Shown one piece after another: positions 12,386 through 24,347 of a DNA stretch of 64,000 nt. Source of the stretch: Sabellastarte sp. h YS-2021 (lineage: Eukaryota > Annelida > Polychaeta > Sabellida > Sabellidae); contig OZ024935.1 in assembly GCA_964017235.1 (NCBI GenBank), positions 86,271,052-86,335,051 of the forward strand, in the 5' to 3' direction. Both the position numbers and the translations under genes were made by a program. Each line of letters opens with the position of its first letter. Position 1 is the first letter of the stretch. The notes under the pieces were generated by a model. The model did not search any database. It was not told where the DNA came from and was given only the letters and a program-made list of their open reading frames with translations.

Positions 12386-13002
12386 CTGATGATCTTTGAT
12401 GCCTTCACCACCTTTGCAGAAGCAGGACTATCCGGGGACACCAGAGCTCCATTGGCAGCACAAAAATAGTGGTTGTATATTGCTCGGGTCACAATTTCAT
12501 ATGGATCAACTACATTCTGGACTGAATCTTTCTGGATTTCCTTTTCTAAGATGTCTTGAGTATGTGCCATCAATTTATCAAAGAACAAACTCTTTCTCAT
12601 CCGGGAGACCATAGCCAAGGTGAATTTCTTTAACTGCTGATGGTGGTCATTGGCATCCTGTGAAAACATGTCCTTTGGAATGCCATCTTTATCTGCACAA
12701 GCCAATATATTGTACCTCACCGATACGTTTCTGGCCTCAAAGTTGCCTGTGTCACAGATCTCTTGGAACATGGTGTTATCATTGACCACCAAAATGGTCT
12801 TGTTAAGCACCTGGATCATGTACACTGATCCACATTTGGCTCCCCAAGATTCAAACTTCTGCTGAGGTTTGTTTCCAATGAAAAACATATGTCCAAAAAT
12901 TGGCAGCCGGAATGAAGGCATTGGAAAGTCCAACTTAGGTTTTATCAGATAATCTAATAAAAATATGGCTATTATTATCCCAGCTATAATTAACATACAC
13001 AT
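12386..13002 (-). CDS. Cytochrome P450 paralogue 2, first exon
   Basis: First 205 codons plus 2 nt of a 487-residue P450 completed by the exon at 6949-7795. It starts MCMLIIAGIIIAIFLLDYL (a signal-anchor placing the enzyme in the ER membrane with its body in the cytosol), then KPK, a proline-rich hinge (27-39) and a C-helix HQQLKKFTL (121-129) in which the usual Trp is His and Arg125 is Lys. The donor is CAG|GTAAAT. The ATG sits about 110 bp below a TATA-like box. By eye it is about 86% identical to the exon at 49387-50003. The reading frame is uninterrupted. Confidence 0.93.
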
Positions 13003-13111
13003 GATGTATTGTTTTTATTGCTTTTTGCTGACCAAATTTTATTAAAATCTTGCAAAATACACAGTGATAGTATGCACCATATGTCAATCCAATGAAATCC
13101 TGTGTCTGAGT

Positions 13112-13119
13112 CTATATAG
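13112..13119 (-). promoter_or_regulatory. Putative TATA box of P450 paralogue 2
   Basis: CTATATAG lies about 110 bp upstream of the ATG at 13002. Between it and the ATG are blocks shared with paralogue 3: GATTGACATATG, TGTGTATTT and TTGGTCAGC, in the same order. This supports a conserved core promoter or 5' UTR. Confidence 0.55.
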
Positions 13120-13539
13120 TGTCTGGTCTCAATGACTGTTTATACACGTCTGTGTGATATCTTGTCATTAAGACTGTCCCCTCTGCACTGTGTGTAGAAT
13201 TCTACTGAAATTGTGCTGACTATCTGTCAGCTGATGTCCTGTTCCATTTTTGCAAAAGGAAAACTCTCGGTCTGAGAAACTGTAATATCTACAGCCCAAT
13301 GTAGACCTTTGCATCATATAACTTAACACTTTTACTTGGAAACTGATTGACTTAAATATAATAATAGATATTATGCATATATTTCAATTATCTACATAAG
13401 TATAGTTGTATATATACTAGCATGGTGAAACACAGATCTAGACACTTTTTCGGAATTTCTTGCAAATTCTGTGAGGGTTTCTATTTAGGGAAAACATTTA
13501 TGCATGAAGCTAGTCCTGTACCTCCAAAGTACTGGTGTC

Positions 13540-13585
13540 GGGGGGGTGGGGGGTGGGGGGTGGGGGGGTGGGTGGTATGTGGGGA
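13540..13585 (+). repeat. G-rich run, G-quadruplex capable
   Basis: Six G-tracts of three to eight residues separated by single T or short spacers occur within 46 bp. The composition stands out against the AT-rich surroundings. It may simply be a mutated poly-G microsatellite. Confidence 0.7.
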
Positions 13586-13900
13586 TAAGATGGGAACCTC
13601 GGAAAAAAGACCTCAGTTTTAACACAAAGTGTACAAGACTGTAAACACTCAGCTCAAAAAGTTTTCTCCCAAAATATAAATATAAGTGAATTGTATGGGC
13701 AACTAATTCTTGGTATTCTATTGCTCGTTTCCATGATCAGTTTCCTGTTATTTTGACTTGGGGCCATTCAGATTCAATCTAACCCCCGATTGATTCATTC
13801 TAAGTAGACAAGGTCTATTTTGAATTCTGATTTTAAAGAAAAAGCATAGTAATAAGTTTTGCTGCATTTTTAGTTGTTTTATATACACAAATACGGGAGC

Positions 13901-14012
13901 TGGACAAATCGGCCCTTTGACAATTTCGGCCCTCGGCAAATTGTCCCCCCCAAAAAGTCAGCCTTGAACAAATCGGCCCCCTAAAAAATCGGCCCTGGAC
14001 AAATCAGCCCCC
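13901..14012 (+). repeat. Short tandem array, GGACAAATCGGCCC unit
   Basis: About seven imperfect units of GGACAAATCGGCCC type (13-18 bp each) run head to tail, with C-rich variants such as AAATTGTCCCCCCC. No coding frame survives across it. The origin is unknown. Confidence 0.65.
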
Positions 14013-14030
14013 AATTGAAAACTTCAATAG

Positions 14031-14130
14031 AACTTATTTATAGACCTGCAGAGAGCATTTGACTGGGTTGATCAAGATATAATTTCAGGATTATTAAATG
14101 GAAAATATAAGGGGTCCTTTTCAACAGAAA
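14031..14130 (+). pseudogene. Non-LTR reverse transcriptase fragment (motif A)
   Basis: Frame starting near 14034 reads LFIDLQRAFDWVDQDIISG, which fits RT motif A (D-x-x-x-A-F-D-x-V). No other RT motif follows before the frame breaks, so this is a short relic of a LINE. Confidence 0.5.
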
Positions 14131-14629
14131 TGACTTAATTGAAATGGTATCACATTTATTTTTTTTTCAATATTTTCCCTCTTCAGATTGTTTTGGCTGA
14201 AATGAGTGTTACTTATTTGTGTTGCTTATTGTTACATAAGTGACACTGCAACGTGTGTTACCTAATGCTAATAGGCAATTTACAGCTTATATGTAGGTCC
14301 ATTGGAAATTTGGAAATTTCTTTTTCTTATAATTACATCATGTTACTTTGAACTTCAAAGCTGAATGATAATCGGAGAATAAAAGAAACCCTTTTATAGA
14401 GGAAATGTATCATGCAATTGTAATCAGCCTCTTATTAAAATAATGGGTGGATAAATATGCATGACAATGTTATCACAAAAGTGTCAATTGTTTATGTGTT
14501 GACTAACTAAGTGTAATTAACACATATCAAAGATGCCAAGACATCAATCCCTTGTAACCTATGTGCAATAAAACTTGATTATATTAGAATTATTAAAAGT
14601 GCAATTGTATTGTCTTTACAGCCTCTGTG

Positions 14630-15680
14630 TGATTTACGGATCATAATTTTCATCAGTGAACATGTCCGTACCGTCTGTAATGTCATTGTGGCATCCGCCA
14701 CGGATGGGAAGTGTCCATGCTGATGCCACTGAAAAATCAAACTGCTTGATTTTTCCGTAAAAGGATGTCAGGTGTAATTAATATACGTAAATGATCCCTA
14801 TCTAATCCGTAAGTTGTCCCAAATGTCCTTAAAGCACCCATAGATCTCCTTGTGGCATCTGGGACATCCTTGACTCAGCCGTGCCAATAAAGGCTCGGAA
14901 AATTTCTACAGATATTCCCAGAGGGTGTTTGGAGAAGGTCACAGATATGTAATTTGTCTGCGGATATGCAAGGATATTTACAGATTGATCCATGGACAAT
15001 AGCGATGGGGTTTATGGATGACAAGGATACCTCAAGGACAATAAAGACGGGATTTACAGATGGAATTGTAGTTTCCCATGACATAGCTGAAATGATGAGT
15101 AACTGCCTCCCCATTTCTAACAGTAAGAGTTGAAGTTGTGCAAGATTTCTTGTGTGTCTGTCTATATTGGCATCTATATTGTATCTGGCTAGTGAGCTGA
15201 ACCTTAACCCCTTTTATAGCCATTGGCTTCCAGATATTCAGTGGTCAATACCTCCCATGGAGACACGTGTAATGTTATGTTAATAAAATTTCCTTATCGA
15301 TAAGCTGACATCCGCAAGAAGAATGAAGATCTGTAAACCCAACCTGTGATTGTCCACAAGGTCTTTAAACCCATCCAGGGTGTCCTTGAGATGTTCTGAT
15401 GCATTCCTATGTTGTCCTGGTGTGGCCTGGGATTTTTCCGCTGCTCTGCGGGTGGTCATGGATGTGTACCCGGTGGTCATCCGCAAGCAACGAAACACAT
15501 CCCTAACGTCCTTGTGGCATCCTTGTTAACTGTAGAGTGATCCGTGACGCGTCCATAAATCACTCACTTTTCTCACCTTCCCCCCAAAACCCCACAATCC
15601 GCAACAGATCCTTGGCAGTTTCCATATATGGAACCGTGGTGTATAGCCGTGGGTGATCCGTGTAAGTGTAGCTGGCCCCT
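14630..15680. repeat. Cryptically repetitive block rich in TCCGT and GGCATCC
   Basis: Across about 1 kb the words TCCGT, GATCCGTG, GGCATCC and CCTTGTGGCATC recur irregularly. The outer edges carry an inverted ACGGATCA (TTTACGGATCAT at the left, TGATCCGTGTAA at the right), so it may be a decayed DNA transposon with subterminal repeats. It has no protein-coding signal. Confidence 0.4.
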
Positions 15681-16862
15681 TAGAGGAAAGTGACAGCTTC
15701 AGACAGGGCCAAGATTAGCACTGAGAAAACTAGAAGGACTGCTGATAACAAAAGTTATAAACGAATCAACAAAACGTAAGCATTTAAACCATCTTCTTCT
15801 GTTACAACCACTAATCCTAGCCCTGTCTAACATGGCACAGTCAATGACACAATACTGGCATATTTGGCTAGAATGAGTCAACAAAAGGTCACCATTGGGT
15901 CAACATGGCACCCAAATTGAAATTTAAGTGGATCAGAAAGTCAGAATTACATTACTGCATTTAAGGTAGCTATAAAAAGCTTTATGTCTAGGAGATTTAA
16001 AATCTTTTCAAGATAGGGTGTCCTTTAGTGAAGAATGAAGATGACAATTTATTATCCAGCCCAAACCATTTATTTATTTATTTACCTATTTGTTTACCCA
16101 ATTATTTATTTACTCATTTATTTATTTACCCATTTATTTATTTATTCTTTTTGGGGAAGGGGGGGGGGGGGGTATTCCCTGGCGCCACATTCAATTCATA
16201 CTTACCATTACAAGCTAATTTTACGTTCTTACTCTTCCAACTCTAAATGGATATTTATAGCATTTAGTTGCCCCTTTATCAACAGCATCTAAAAAGGTAA
16301 CCAATATTAGTATCCAGGGATGAAAATAGGGCCAAGCTTAAGCAACACGGAGAACACCAGGCACATATTCAAACTAAGGTGGGGGTCTGTCTTGGTGCAG
16401 AGGTAACATTTGAGCTTCTTTCTGAAGGAGGATATAGTTGAGGGTACAGGAATCTCCCACCAGGAAGAGCATTCAAAAAAACCCTTTTTAAAAATTGTTT
16501 TCAAAGGTCAAATTTATATTTCCAATCATTTCAACTGTTAAGGTTATACAAAACCCAGACTGAATACCAGATGTTCTGGTTCCCCAGACTAGGGCTGCTG
16601 TGCCAGTTTGTATCGCCTCAGGGAATTGTGATGTATCTGTAAATTCCTAATTGTAAGGTGTAATTTAAGCCCTGTTCAAACATACTAGATTAAGTCAATT
16701 CACTTGCAACTTTAGTATCTTGGTCTCGGAAAGAAAGAACACACAAAATGCTCACATTTTATTGAATTCCCTTATCCGGTGTACCATTCACGTAATATTG
16801 CTTTTTGTGTGTGTTCAAGGTTCCATGAAGCATCATTGAGGGCTGTTGTATACTAGTTTGTG
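15681..16862. other. No gene; low-complexity tract
   Basis: Contains an ATTT-rich stretch (16064-16150) running into a poly-G run (16153-16172). The minus strand around 16307-16504 has a weak LINE C-terminus flavour (SSFRKKLKCYLC), which I do not count as a gene. Confidence 0.5.
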
Positions 16863-17078
16863 GTAACACTCTCGCCTCCCACCTCTGAGGCCTGGGTTCT
16901 ATTCCCGGCATGGCCTCAAGTGGGAAAGCTGATAGTTGTTTGCTGTTGGTGGGCAGTTTACAGTACAGAACCCTAAGGAACTGTATGTACTGGTTTCCTT
17001 TGCCCTTCCAACTACCAGTCGCGATATGACCTGTACAGTGTTGAAAGCGATGTAAAACCCCAAATAAATAAATAAATG
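16863..17078 (+). mobile_element. SINE family 1, lacks the first bases of the head
   Basis: Starts GTAACACTCTCGCC rather than at the family 5' end. It keeps the B-box region (altered to GGGTTCTATTCCC) and ends GCGATGTAAAACCCC with an AATAAATAAA tail. The perfect 12-bp target duplication TACTAGTTTGTG lies at 16851-16862 and 17079-17090, showing insertion in this truncated form. Confidence 0.85.
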
Positions 17079-17090
17079 TACTAGTTTGTG

Positions 17091-19119
17091 AAGATTTATT
17101 CATTGTGCATCTACACTTGGTTCATGTAGCACAATCCTCATATTGACACAGAAATGTAACACGGAATTTACAACCATGGCAATCAGGATTAGTGGGATTG
17201 CAGCTTACCTGTATGAGGCAGATACATAGTGACTTGGATGGCCACTTAAAATGACAGAGTCCTATCCCAGTAGTAGGCTAAAGAACACCATGAATATTAG
17301 CAGATGGCCCTTCCCGAGACTTTGTCTTTGATTTACATCAGTCACTAGACCTGCGGCTGTACTTAGCATTCGGGACGGGTTAAATAGCACTTTAAGTCCT
17401 TTAGTAAAGGAACTATTGCACTGAGCATTAATATGCAATATAATAAAAATGGTGACATTACAGAGATAGACCTTCCTCTTGTTCACTGTGTCAGGTATCA
17501 TTTACATCAATATTCAGTAAAATGTTAAACAGTACACGCGATTTAATGAACGCAATCCGGGTCTATAATGTCCTAGTATACATATGCTATAATTGAGGAC
17601 ATTATGGAGTAATACTGCATAATCGTCTCTCTCAAAGTGCTGTGTAAAAGGGTCGACTGGTTTGATATTTTCTGTCACATATATCTATATCTTTCCTTTG
17701 TTTAATTCATTTTTATCAAAATGAATTCACAATTTATTACACAATACAAGCACAATAAACCACGTGTAGTCCAATGTTGGCCACTATACTTTGACAACAT
17801 CAACCCCCAATTATTGATAACTAACTTCAATATTTCTGTGAATGGTAATGTACAGATGTACCAAGTATATTATTTGCTTTTATTATCTTAGAACATGACT
17901 TCTGATTTCACTAGGCAGGATCAAAATAGCAGTTTTATGGTCCTTCCAACAACCTATATCATATCCAGACATCTCTTGGGGGCACAAATAAAGACATAAA
18001 ATTTTGTAAATATATCCCAAGCTTATGATTCAGTTTGATTAAGTTACAATGTTCTCATATAGCATATTTAACTTAACAAAGTCTAATAAACTGATTGAAT
18101 CCTCAATGTTATTCCATCACCATTCTTTTAATATTTCAAACGGTGACTTCTGTTGTTTGATAATAAAGGATCATCTTAAACAGAATATAGGCCTTTACAA
18201 AATATTAATGCACCCCTGCCACAAGAGTACGCCAGGAAAAGAAGAGGTTTAGATTCCTGTTAATTTGATGATATATCAGTATAGGTTGAAATTCAGGGGA
18301 TGCTGACAGTGGTTAAAGCAGTAATTCAGAGTTTGGGTTGTAGGTTTACTTTTGAAGTGTCAAAGTTTCTTCCGTGTCTTTTTTGCCTCCTTCACAAAGA
18401 AACTTGCATCCTCGATCTATCTTTAAGCCTATGATCCATAGCTTCTTTATTATTCCTTCGTCTCAGTGGAGCTGCCATGTTTTGTTGTCCTCGGACTTTT
18501 GAAAATGGAATTTGTATTTGCAAGTTGCGACCTTCTTTGTCTACGTTTTAGCAGATATTAAATTCTATAAAAGTTGGCTCAAATGAGAATTAATTTTCTA
18601 CTCCTTAAAGATTTTTTGTTGCATGATAACATGGAAGTATGAGTAAAAGGGTTGCTCACTGGCCCCGTATCAGGCTGGTAAAAGCTAGTGTTTGTTGTAT
18701 TAAAAACTAGCTCTAAGTTAAAAGACAGTAGTATTTATAGATGTCCATATACAAGTTATTGGTTCTGTCCAATTTATCTGAGAAAGAAAAACTAACGTTT
18801 TATTTTCACCATTAGACTGATCTATAAACTGATATGTATAAAAACTGGTACTTCCTGGCGTCATAACTTGGCACATAACTGAAGTTTACACCAAACAAAA
18901 TATAGATTTCTAATCGACGGTGTTCTCTTTAATCTTTTGGGTGCTACAAATTTTCTTTATGAGAGACACCTTTTGTCTTATCGTCTTATCGTCCTACGAC
19001 TAATCTACCCCTAAATGTAGTCACGTGATGACGTCACCAGAGGCAATGTCTTAAGAGTAAATTTGTCAAGAATGAATGTAAAACACTTTAAACGCCATGA
19101 ATCTTTTACAACATAGATC
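17091..19119. other. Intergenic, nothing recognised
   Basis: Between SINE and L2 tail. Short open frames lack any motif. A 10-bp perfect stem (ATAATGTCCT and AGGACATTAT) near 17569-17605 is the only structure I noticed. Confidence 0.45.
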
Positions 19120-19185
19120 TAATCTAATGTGGACTTTTATAGCGCTTAATCTCCATCACTGATGGACTCAAAGGCGCAACTGAAC
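19120..19185 (-). repeat. L2-type LINE 3' tail, solo copy
   Basis: On the minus strand: GCGCCTTTGAGTCCATC..GATGGAGATTAAGCGCTATAAAAGTCC, matching the 3' end of the element at 44869-46490. No coding part is attached. Confidence 0.6.
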
Positions 19186-19285
19186 ATAAAGCAAGGTGGT
19201 GGTTAACATTAATCCGAGGACATAGATACATGGCATTTCTATTGTATTAAACGAGTTTATGAAAATATTAGGATACACTTTTATT

Positions 19286-19520
19286 ACCCCAATCAAACTA
19301 CAGGGGGTATTGCCTACGCTTAAAAACATCCAAAAACCCTGAAAATGGTGGAAGTGGAAATATTAACATTTCAAAACCTTCGTGTTTATTGCCACGTGAA
19401 GCAGGGAAAACTGTATTTCCTCAAGTTCACAGACTGAAGTGTGTCAGTAATTACAGGAATCAGGCGGTTACATAAAACACCTATAACTATAGACAATAAC
19501 TCCTGTACTGTGACTGGGGT
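19286..19520. mobile_element. MITE, uninterrupted copy
   Basis: The left end ACCCCAATCAAACTACAGG mirrors the right end CCTGTACTGTGACTGGGGT. The interior matches the element at 9650-10178. No coding capacity. The flanks carry TATTA-like sequence on both sides, so the exact target duplication is uncertain. Confidence 0.7.
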
Positions 19521-20756
19521 ATTATATTTTTGGACCACTAAGCTTCACCTTTTTAAAATATTTATTTTCTTTATAGACAGATAATGTACAGACATGGAGA
19601 ATTAAACAAAATGTCCAGAATCAACTGAATGACTGAACAATTTGACAGCCTTTGGTTGGTAACACCAAATTTGGTAATAAATATTCAAACCCACCCCGTC
19701 ATATCTGACTATGCTTAAATTTTGCCGTTTTTTATATATATATTTCATAGTTACTCCTGAAAGTGTGTTTCTAACATTTTGAATGCTTTTTTGTTATCTA
19801 TTTTTTCCAGTAACAATACCAGCTCAAATGAAAGTTTGTTTTACCTGTTTTGTAACCAGTATTCTTGGTAACTAAACCAGCAAAGGTGAAAAAAACCCCA
19901 TTGTTTTATGTTTCTTTTTTTGCTGTACAATAGTTCGCCTGTAGTGTTTATGTTTTGTTCTGTGTGTGTGTACCTAAGTGTTCAAAGGAAGCAAAATACA
20001 TAAGAAATAATCTTCCTTTCCCAGTTACCTGACTTGAAGTACATGTTCACAACTAACAAATAATCTTTTATTTAGGTGGAAAAGTCTAGTTCTGAACCAT
20101 TGTAAACAATCTTCAAAAAATTAATACAATTTACCACCAGAGACAAATGAAAACCAGCCGTCCTTCACCATAATTACAAATTAAAGATAATATGGATTAT
20201 ATACTGAGCTTGCACATGGCATCTACAAATGAAGTAAATTTTTATTGTTACTCTACACTATTACCAAATACGACACTACAACCCACACAGCATGTACATT
20301 TATTGTAAGTAAATGTACCAAGTAAGAGATAATGCTATTCACTTCTATTTGAAATGTCAGAGGTAATTCTACTTGTAAAAAGAATAAAAACATTAAGGGA
20401 TATGATGACATGATGAAAAACATTACAAGTAGCCAGTATTGTGAGAACAGACAGGAATCAAAATATTTTCATTTTACTATGAATCAAGTTGAAGTGGAAC
20501 TGAAGCCAGTATGTTGGTTGTTGTAAACAAGTACATAGAAAATAAAATGTCAAACATCTGTACAAACAAGGAAAAGTATGTTAAAATGAATATAAGCTGA
20601 TTGGGTATAATGTTAGGTTTGTTTATAGAAATACACATTTTAATAGTTTTACAAGTATCACCAGTTTGCAGTTGGTTTGTCAAAATATTGGGCCCATTTT
20701 GAGGCATTTACGCATACTGTCACAGCTGTAGAGCATGGGGCTCATAAAGTGTGCAT
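19521..20756. other. Intergenic, nothing recognised
   Basis: AT-rich sequence downstream of P450 paralogue 3. Open frames are short and motif-free. Confidence 0.45.
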
Positions 20757-20762
20757 TTTATT
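20757..20762 (-). promoter_or_regulatory. Possible polyadenylation signal of P450 paralogue 3
   Basis: AATAAA on the minus strand, about 218 bp after the stop codon at 20980. It is plausible by position only; in AT-rich DNA such hexamers are common. Confidence 0.3.
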
Positions 20763-20979
20763 AAATAATTGTAACTGATTAAGTGATTGCTTGACCCAAA
20801 TACAATTATCCCTAGACCATTCATTATGTTACACCATTACCAAATAAGCCACTATTAGCATTTGCGCATAACAAAATTAAAAAGAAAGAATATTACACAT
20901 TAAACATATCTTGTCCATACAGCATTAAGTAAATGATAAATGACATTTTACTGAAACATTCAAGAACAAAAGCGGAAAA

Positions 20980-21823
20980 TTACTTCCTCGGGATGAATTT
21001 CATGGCACATCTGGCAGGGATTGCAGCCAATCCTACACCCTCCCAGCTCCTTGAATCATATGGGATATCTATGCCCGCAGCAGCACTCATATCAAAGGCA
21101 TCAACTAAAGATGTGATCAGCGAACACAAGACATCCTTCACTACAGGTACACCAATGCATTGCTTCTTGGATGCTCCAAATGCCTTAAAGTTTCTGCGGA
21201 CAGGACTGGACTCTGGAAGAAGGTTGCCATCACTCTCTAGAAATCGCTCTGGTCTGAAAACCCAGGGATCTTTCCACACTGAAGCATCATGGTGACCAGC
21301 TTTTAGGTTAACAACTACATTGGTTTCTTTTGGAACTCCTTTTCCAGTGATTGTTGCATCTTTTGTTGCACGGCGGATGAACATGGGTACAGGTCCCATA
21401 TATCTTAGGGATTCCATTAGAACTGCTTCAATATAAGGAGACTGGCAATCTTCGGCTGGAACAAATGGCTTAGATAGCTTCCGGGAGGATATTTCAGCTC
21501 TGATTTTCTCCTGCACTTCTGGGTGACCCGCTAATATCATGATGATGCCATAGAAAGATGTTACTGCAGGTTCTGCAGCACCAATAAGGTTGTTAACCAT
21601 CAAAAAGGCTGTGTCTTCTGGCTCCTTCAGTCTGTCTGGATCAGTGAGGTATCCAGAGGTAATGCCATTATTAGGGCCATTCTCCTCAACCTCCTTTTTC
21701 AGATCATGGTAGACTTCAGCCATGAGAGTGTTGACTTCTCGCAGACCTGTGTAGGTGCTGTTGCCAAAGTGCTTCAACCATGGAAAGCTTTCCAGACTCT
21801 TGCCAGCACTGGACATACAAACT
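20980..21823 (-). CDS. Cytochrome P450 paralogue 3, second exon (catalytic half, C-terminus)
   Basis: Encodes residues 207-486 of a 486-residue P450 when joined to 49387-50003. The acceptor is strong: a pyrimidine tract then TTTCTACAG|A, restoring the split Arg codon. Motifs in the joined protein: I-helix GAAEPAVTS (287-295), K-helix ESLR (343-346), PERF (397-400) and heme loop FGASKKQCIG with Cys428. The acid-alcohol pair of the I-helix is absent, the central heme-loop Gly is Ser, and the Arg before the Cys is Lys. It is one codon shorter than paralogue 2, just before the I-helix. There are no stops or frameshifts. It could be a non-monooxygenase P450; the substrate is unknown. The pairing with an exon 27.6 kb away rests on exon order and matching phase. 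Confidence 0.92.
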
Positions 21824-22103
21824 CTGTAGAAATAAAAAAGAATGCCATTATGATTAAAGCTAACCCAAATTTAGTGAGGTATTTGTCTTTCACTTCTGTG
21901 GTTGAGGGTTTGAATCCAGCTAATAGTAATGTGTGTTATGTTTTGTTATGTGTTACTCAGTGCCTTTGTTGACATGAACATAGGTGTTGTGGAGGGGTCA
22001 TTAATCCCAACTTTTGTGACTATTTGGCTACTGAAAAAGACTATTATTTATCTTGTATCACGCCAAAAACTTTGGTGTGCAGCGGCAATAGTTAGAGGAG
22101 ATA

Positions 22104-24102
22104 AGTGATGCTGAATGAAAAGTTGTATATGCTCAACTTAGAAAACTACCAGAAAAAATAACTGAATCACATCTTCACAGCACAAAAGGACAACAAGGTT
22201 ATCTTTTTGTTACAACACTTTCAATCCCTCATTGCTGCAGATAGAGGCAAATATGGTGGGGCAAATATGTTTGAAAAATTGTTTGAAGAAACAAGAAAAA
22301 ATATTTAGTCTAAAATATTCAAATTACCAGTGAAAAACTTTTCACTAAATGTTAACACTTATTAAATGTAAGAATAAGTAAAAATATGAATTTAGTATAA
22401 GTTGTGTATAATAAAAAACTATAGGATGTCAGGAAACTACTTTTTTGCATGAAATACTCAGTGAAGATTAGTGTCTTATTCATTGAATACTAAGAATAAC
22501 AATGATAGAAACATTTATGCAGCACAAAATTGATGAAGTTCCTCTAATGTGCTTTTTATCAAACAAGGCACAGTCCAAAACTAAGCATATTTCACAAGTG
22601 AGTAAGTACCTGTCAGTCAGGGATGGTGGGTATGCCAGTCTGAACGGGCATGTCTTGAGTTGCCTCCAGAAATTTGCAGCTCTTTGCTTGTTATATTCCA
22701 TGAATGTGACTCGTAAGAATGTCAGAATGAGATTCTGACCTGTGTCTCACTGGTATGACCTGGCTAGGTTAATGGAACAACTCTTATTCAATATATTTAT
22801 ACTCCTATACCCATTACTCATAGTTTCTGTCTTTGTCACCATCCTGTTGTTTTTTCCTAGCATATTTACAGATCTTGATATGAAATGTGTTATTTCACCT
22901 TTTTGAAACATACACAACAGTATTTGGATCTTCTGCTCTTATAACATTGCAAAATTATATACAGCTATGAATGAAAAGTTGTATATGCTCAACTTACAAA
23001 ACTACCGGAAAATATAACCGAATCACATCTTCACATCACCAAAGGAAAACAATATTATCTTTTTGTCACAATACTTTCAATCCTTCATTGCTGCAGACAG
23101 AGGGAAAGCATTTACAATTGTATTGGACAATTTTTGAGGTATTCAAAAGTAACACTTTTTCATGACCATGAACAAACTGAGACAAGTATGGCTGAAAGCA
23201 ACTCTGAGGCAAAATACATCTGTAGATATATGAAATGACCTTTTCTGGGGATATTTCTGGGATTAACAAAAACATAATCTTTGGGATTCATAGATATGGT
23301 GGGGGAAATATCAAGAAAAAATATCAAGAAACAAGAAAAAAAATATTTAGTTTGAAATATTCAGATTACCAGTGCAGGAAACTACTTTTTTTGCATGAAA
23401 TACTCAGTGAAGATTAGTGTCTCATTCATTAAATACTAATAATAACAATGATAGAAACATTTATGTAGCACAAATTGATAAAGTTCCTCTAATGTGCTTT
23501 TATCTAACAAGGCACAGTCCAAAACTAAGCATATTTCACAAGTGAGCAAGTACCTGCCAGTCAGGGATGGTGGGTATACCAGTCTGAACGGGCATGTCTT
23601 GAGTTGCCTCCAGAAATGTGTAGCTCTTTGCTTGTTATATTCCATGAATGTGACTCGTAAGAGTGTAAGAATGACCTGGTTGTGTTAATGGACCAACTCT
23701 TATTCAATATGTTTATACATGGTTGCGCCTTAGGGTCTGTCACATGATGGAGATTAGGCCCTATGAAAGTCCTCGTTAGACTTGATTAGATAATAATGTT
23801 TCAAGGTGTACAACACTTGATATGGTTGACAATTTGTATTTATGTGCTGGTGTGGGTTTTCTTGAAAATGTATGACACCAGAAGCGAGAACATGTACAGT
23901 ATAATTCAGTAATACAATTAAACAACATTACTGTAACTCCTGCATGCATTACCCATATAATCTCTCTTTGTCAACATCCTGTTTTTTTCGAGCATATTCA
24001 CAGAGCTTGTTGTGAAATGTGTTATTTCAACTTTTTAAGCATACATGACAGAATTGGGATCTTTCTCCTCACGTTACATTGCTAAATTATAAACAGCTAT
24101 TG
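22104..24102 (+). repeat. Tandem duplication of an ~860-bp unit
   Basis: Unit 1 is about 22104-22965 and unit 2 about 22966-24102. Both begin TGAATGAAAAGTTGTATATG and share long blocks such as GGCACAGTCCAAAACTAAGC and TGAACGGGCATGTCTTGAGT. Both end near ACAGCTAT. Unit 2 is longer because of a ~220-bp insertion (23717-23935) and shorter in its first third. No coding content is shared. Confidence 0.8.
23717..23935 (+). mobile_element. Insertion in duplicated unit 2, starting with an L2-type tail
   Basis: Present in unit 2, absent from the same point of unit 1. It starts ATGGTTGCGCCTTAGGGTCTG..GGAGATTAGGCCCTATGAAAGTCC, like the L2 3' tail, then about 150 bp of unknown sequence. Because unit 1 shows the empty site, the insertion is younger than the duplication. 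Confidence 0.55.
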
Positions 24103-24347
24103 TTATTTTCCCTGGGGGTTTAATGAATTTAATTGTCGAATAGTACTGAAATAAGATAGTATAAGAGGATTTAGATATTCTAGTTAGAAGCGTTATAAAA
24201 AACAACAGTTTCAAATCTGCACTTTTACTAAAAGTAATGCCCATTCTGTAGTTTACTTATGTGTTTGCATTTTACCAATGGCATACAACTAGTATGCACT
24301 GGTTTCCTTCGCCACCACATGTTTAGCTATAACTTATATAATGTTAT

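Noticed and set aside
16035-16292. Open frames rich in Tyr, Leu and Ile near 16035-16292
   Set aside because: They translate an ATTT microsatellite and a poly-G run; low complexity, not a membrane protein.
16307-16504. Minus-strand frame with SSFRKKLKCYLC
   Set aside because: Faintly like a LINE RT C-terminus, but too short and without the usual preceding W-N-x-L-P or a 3' end.
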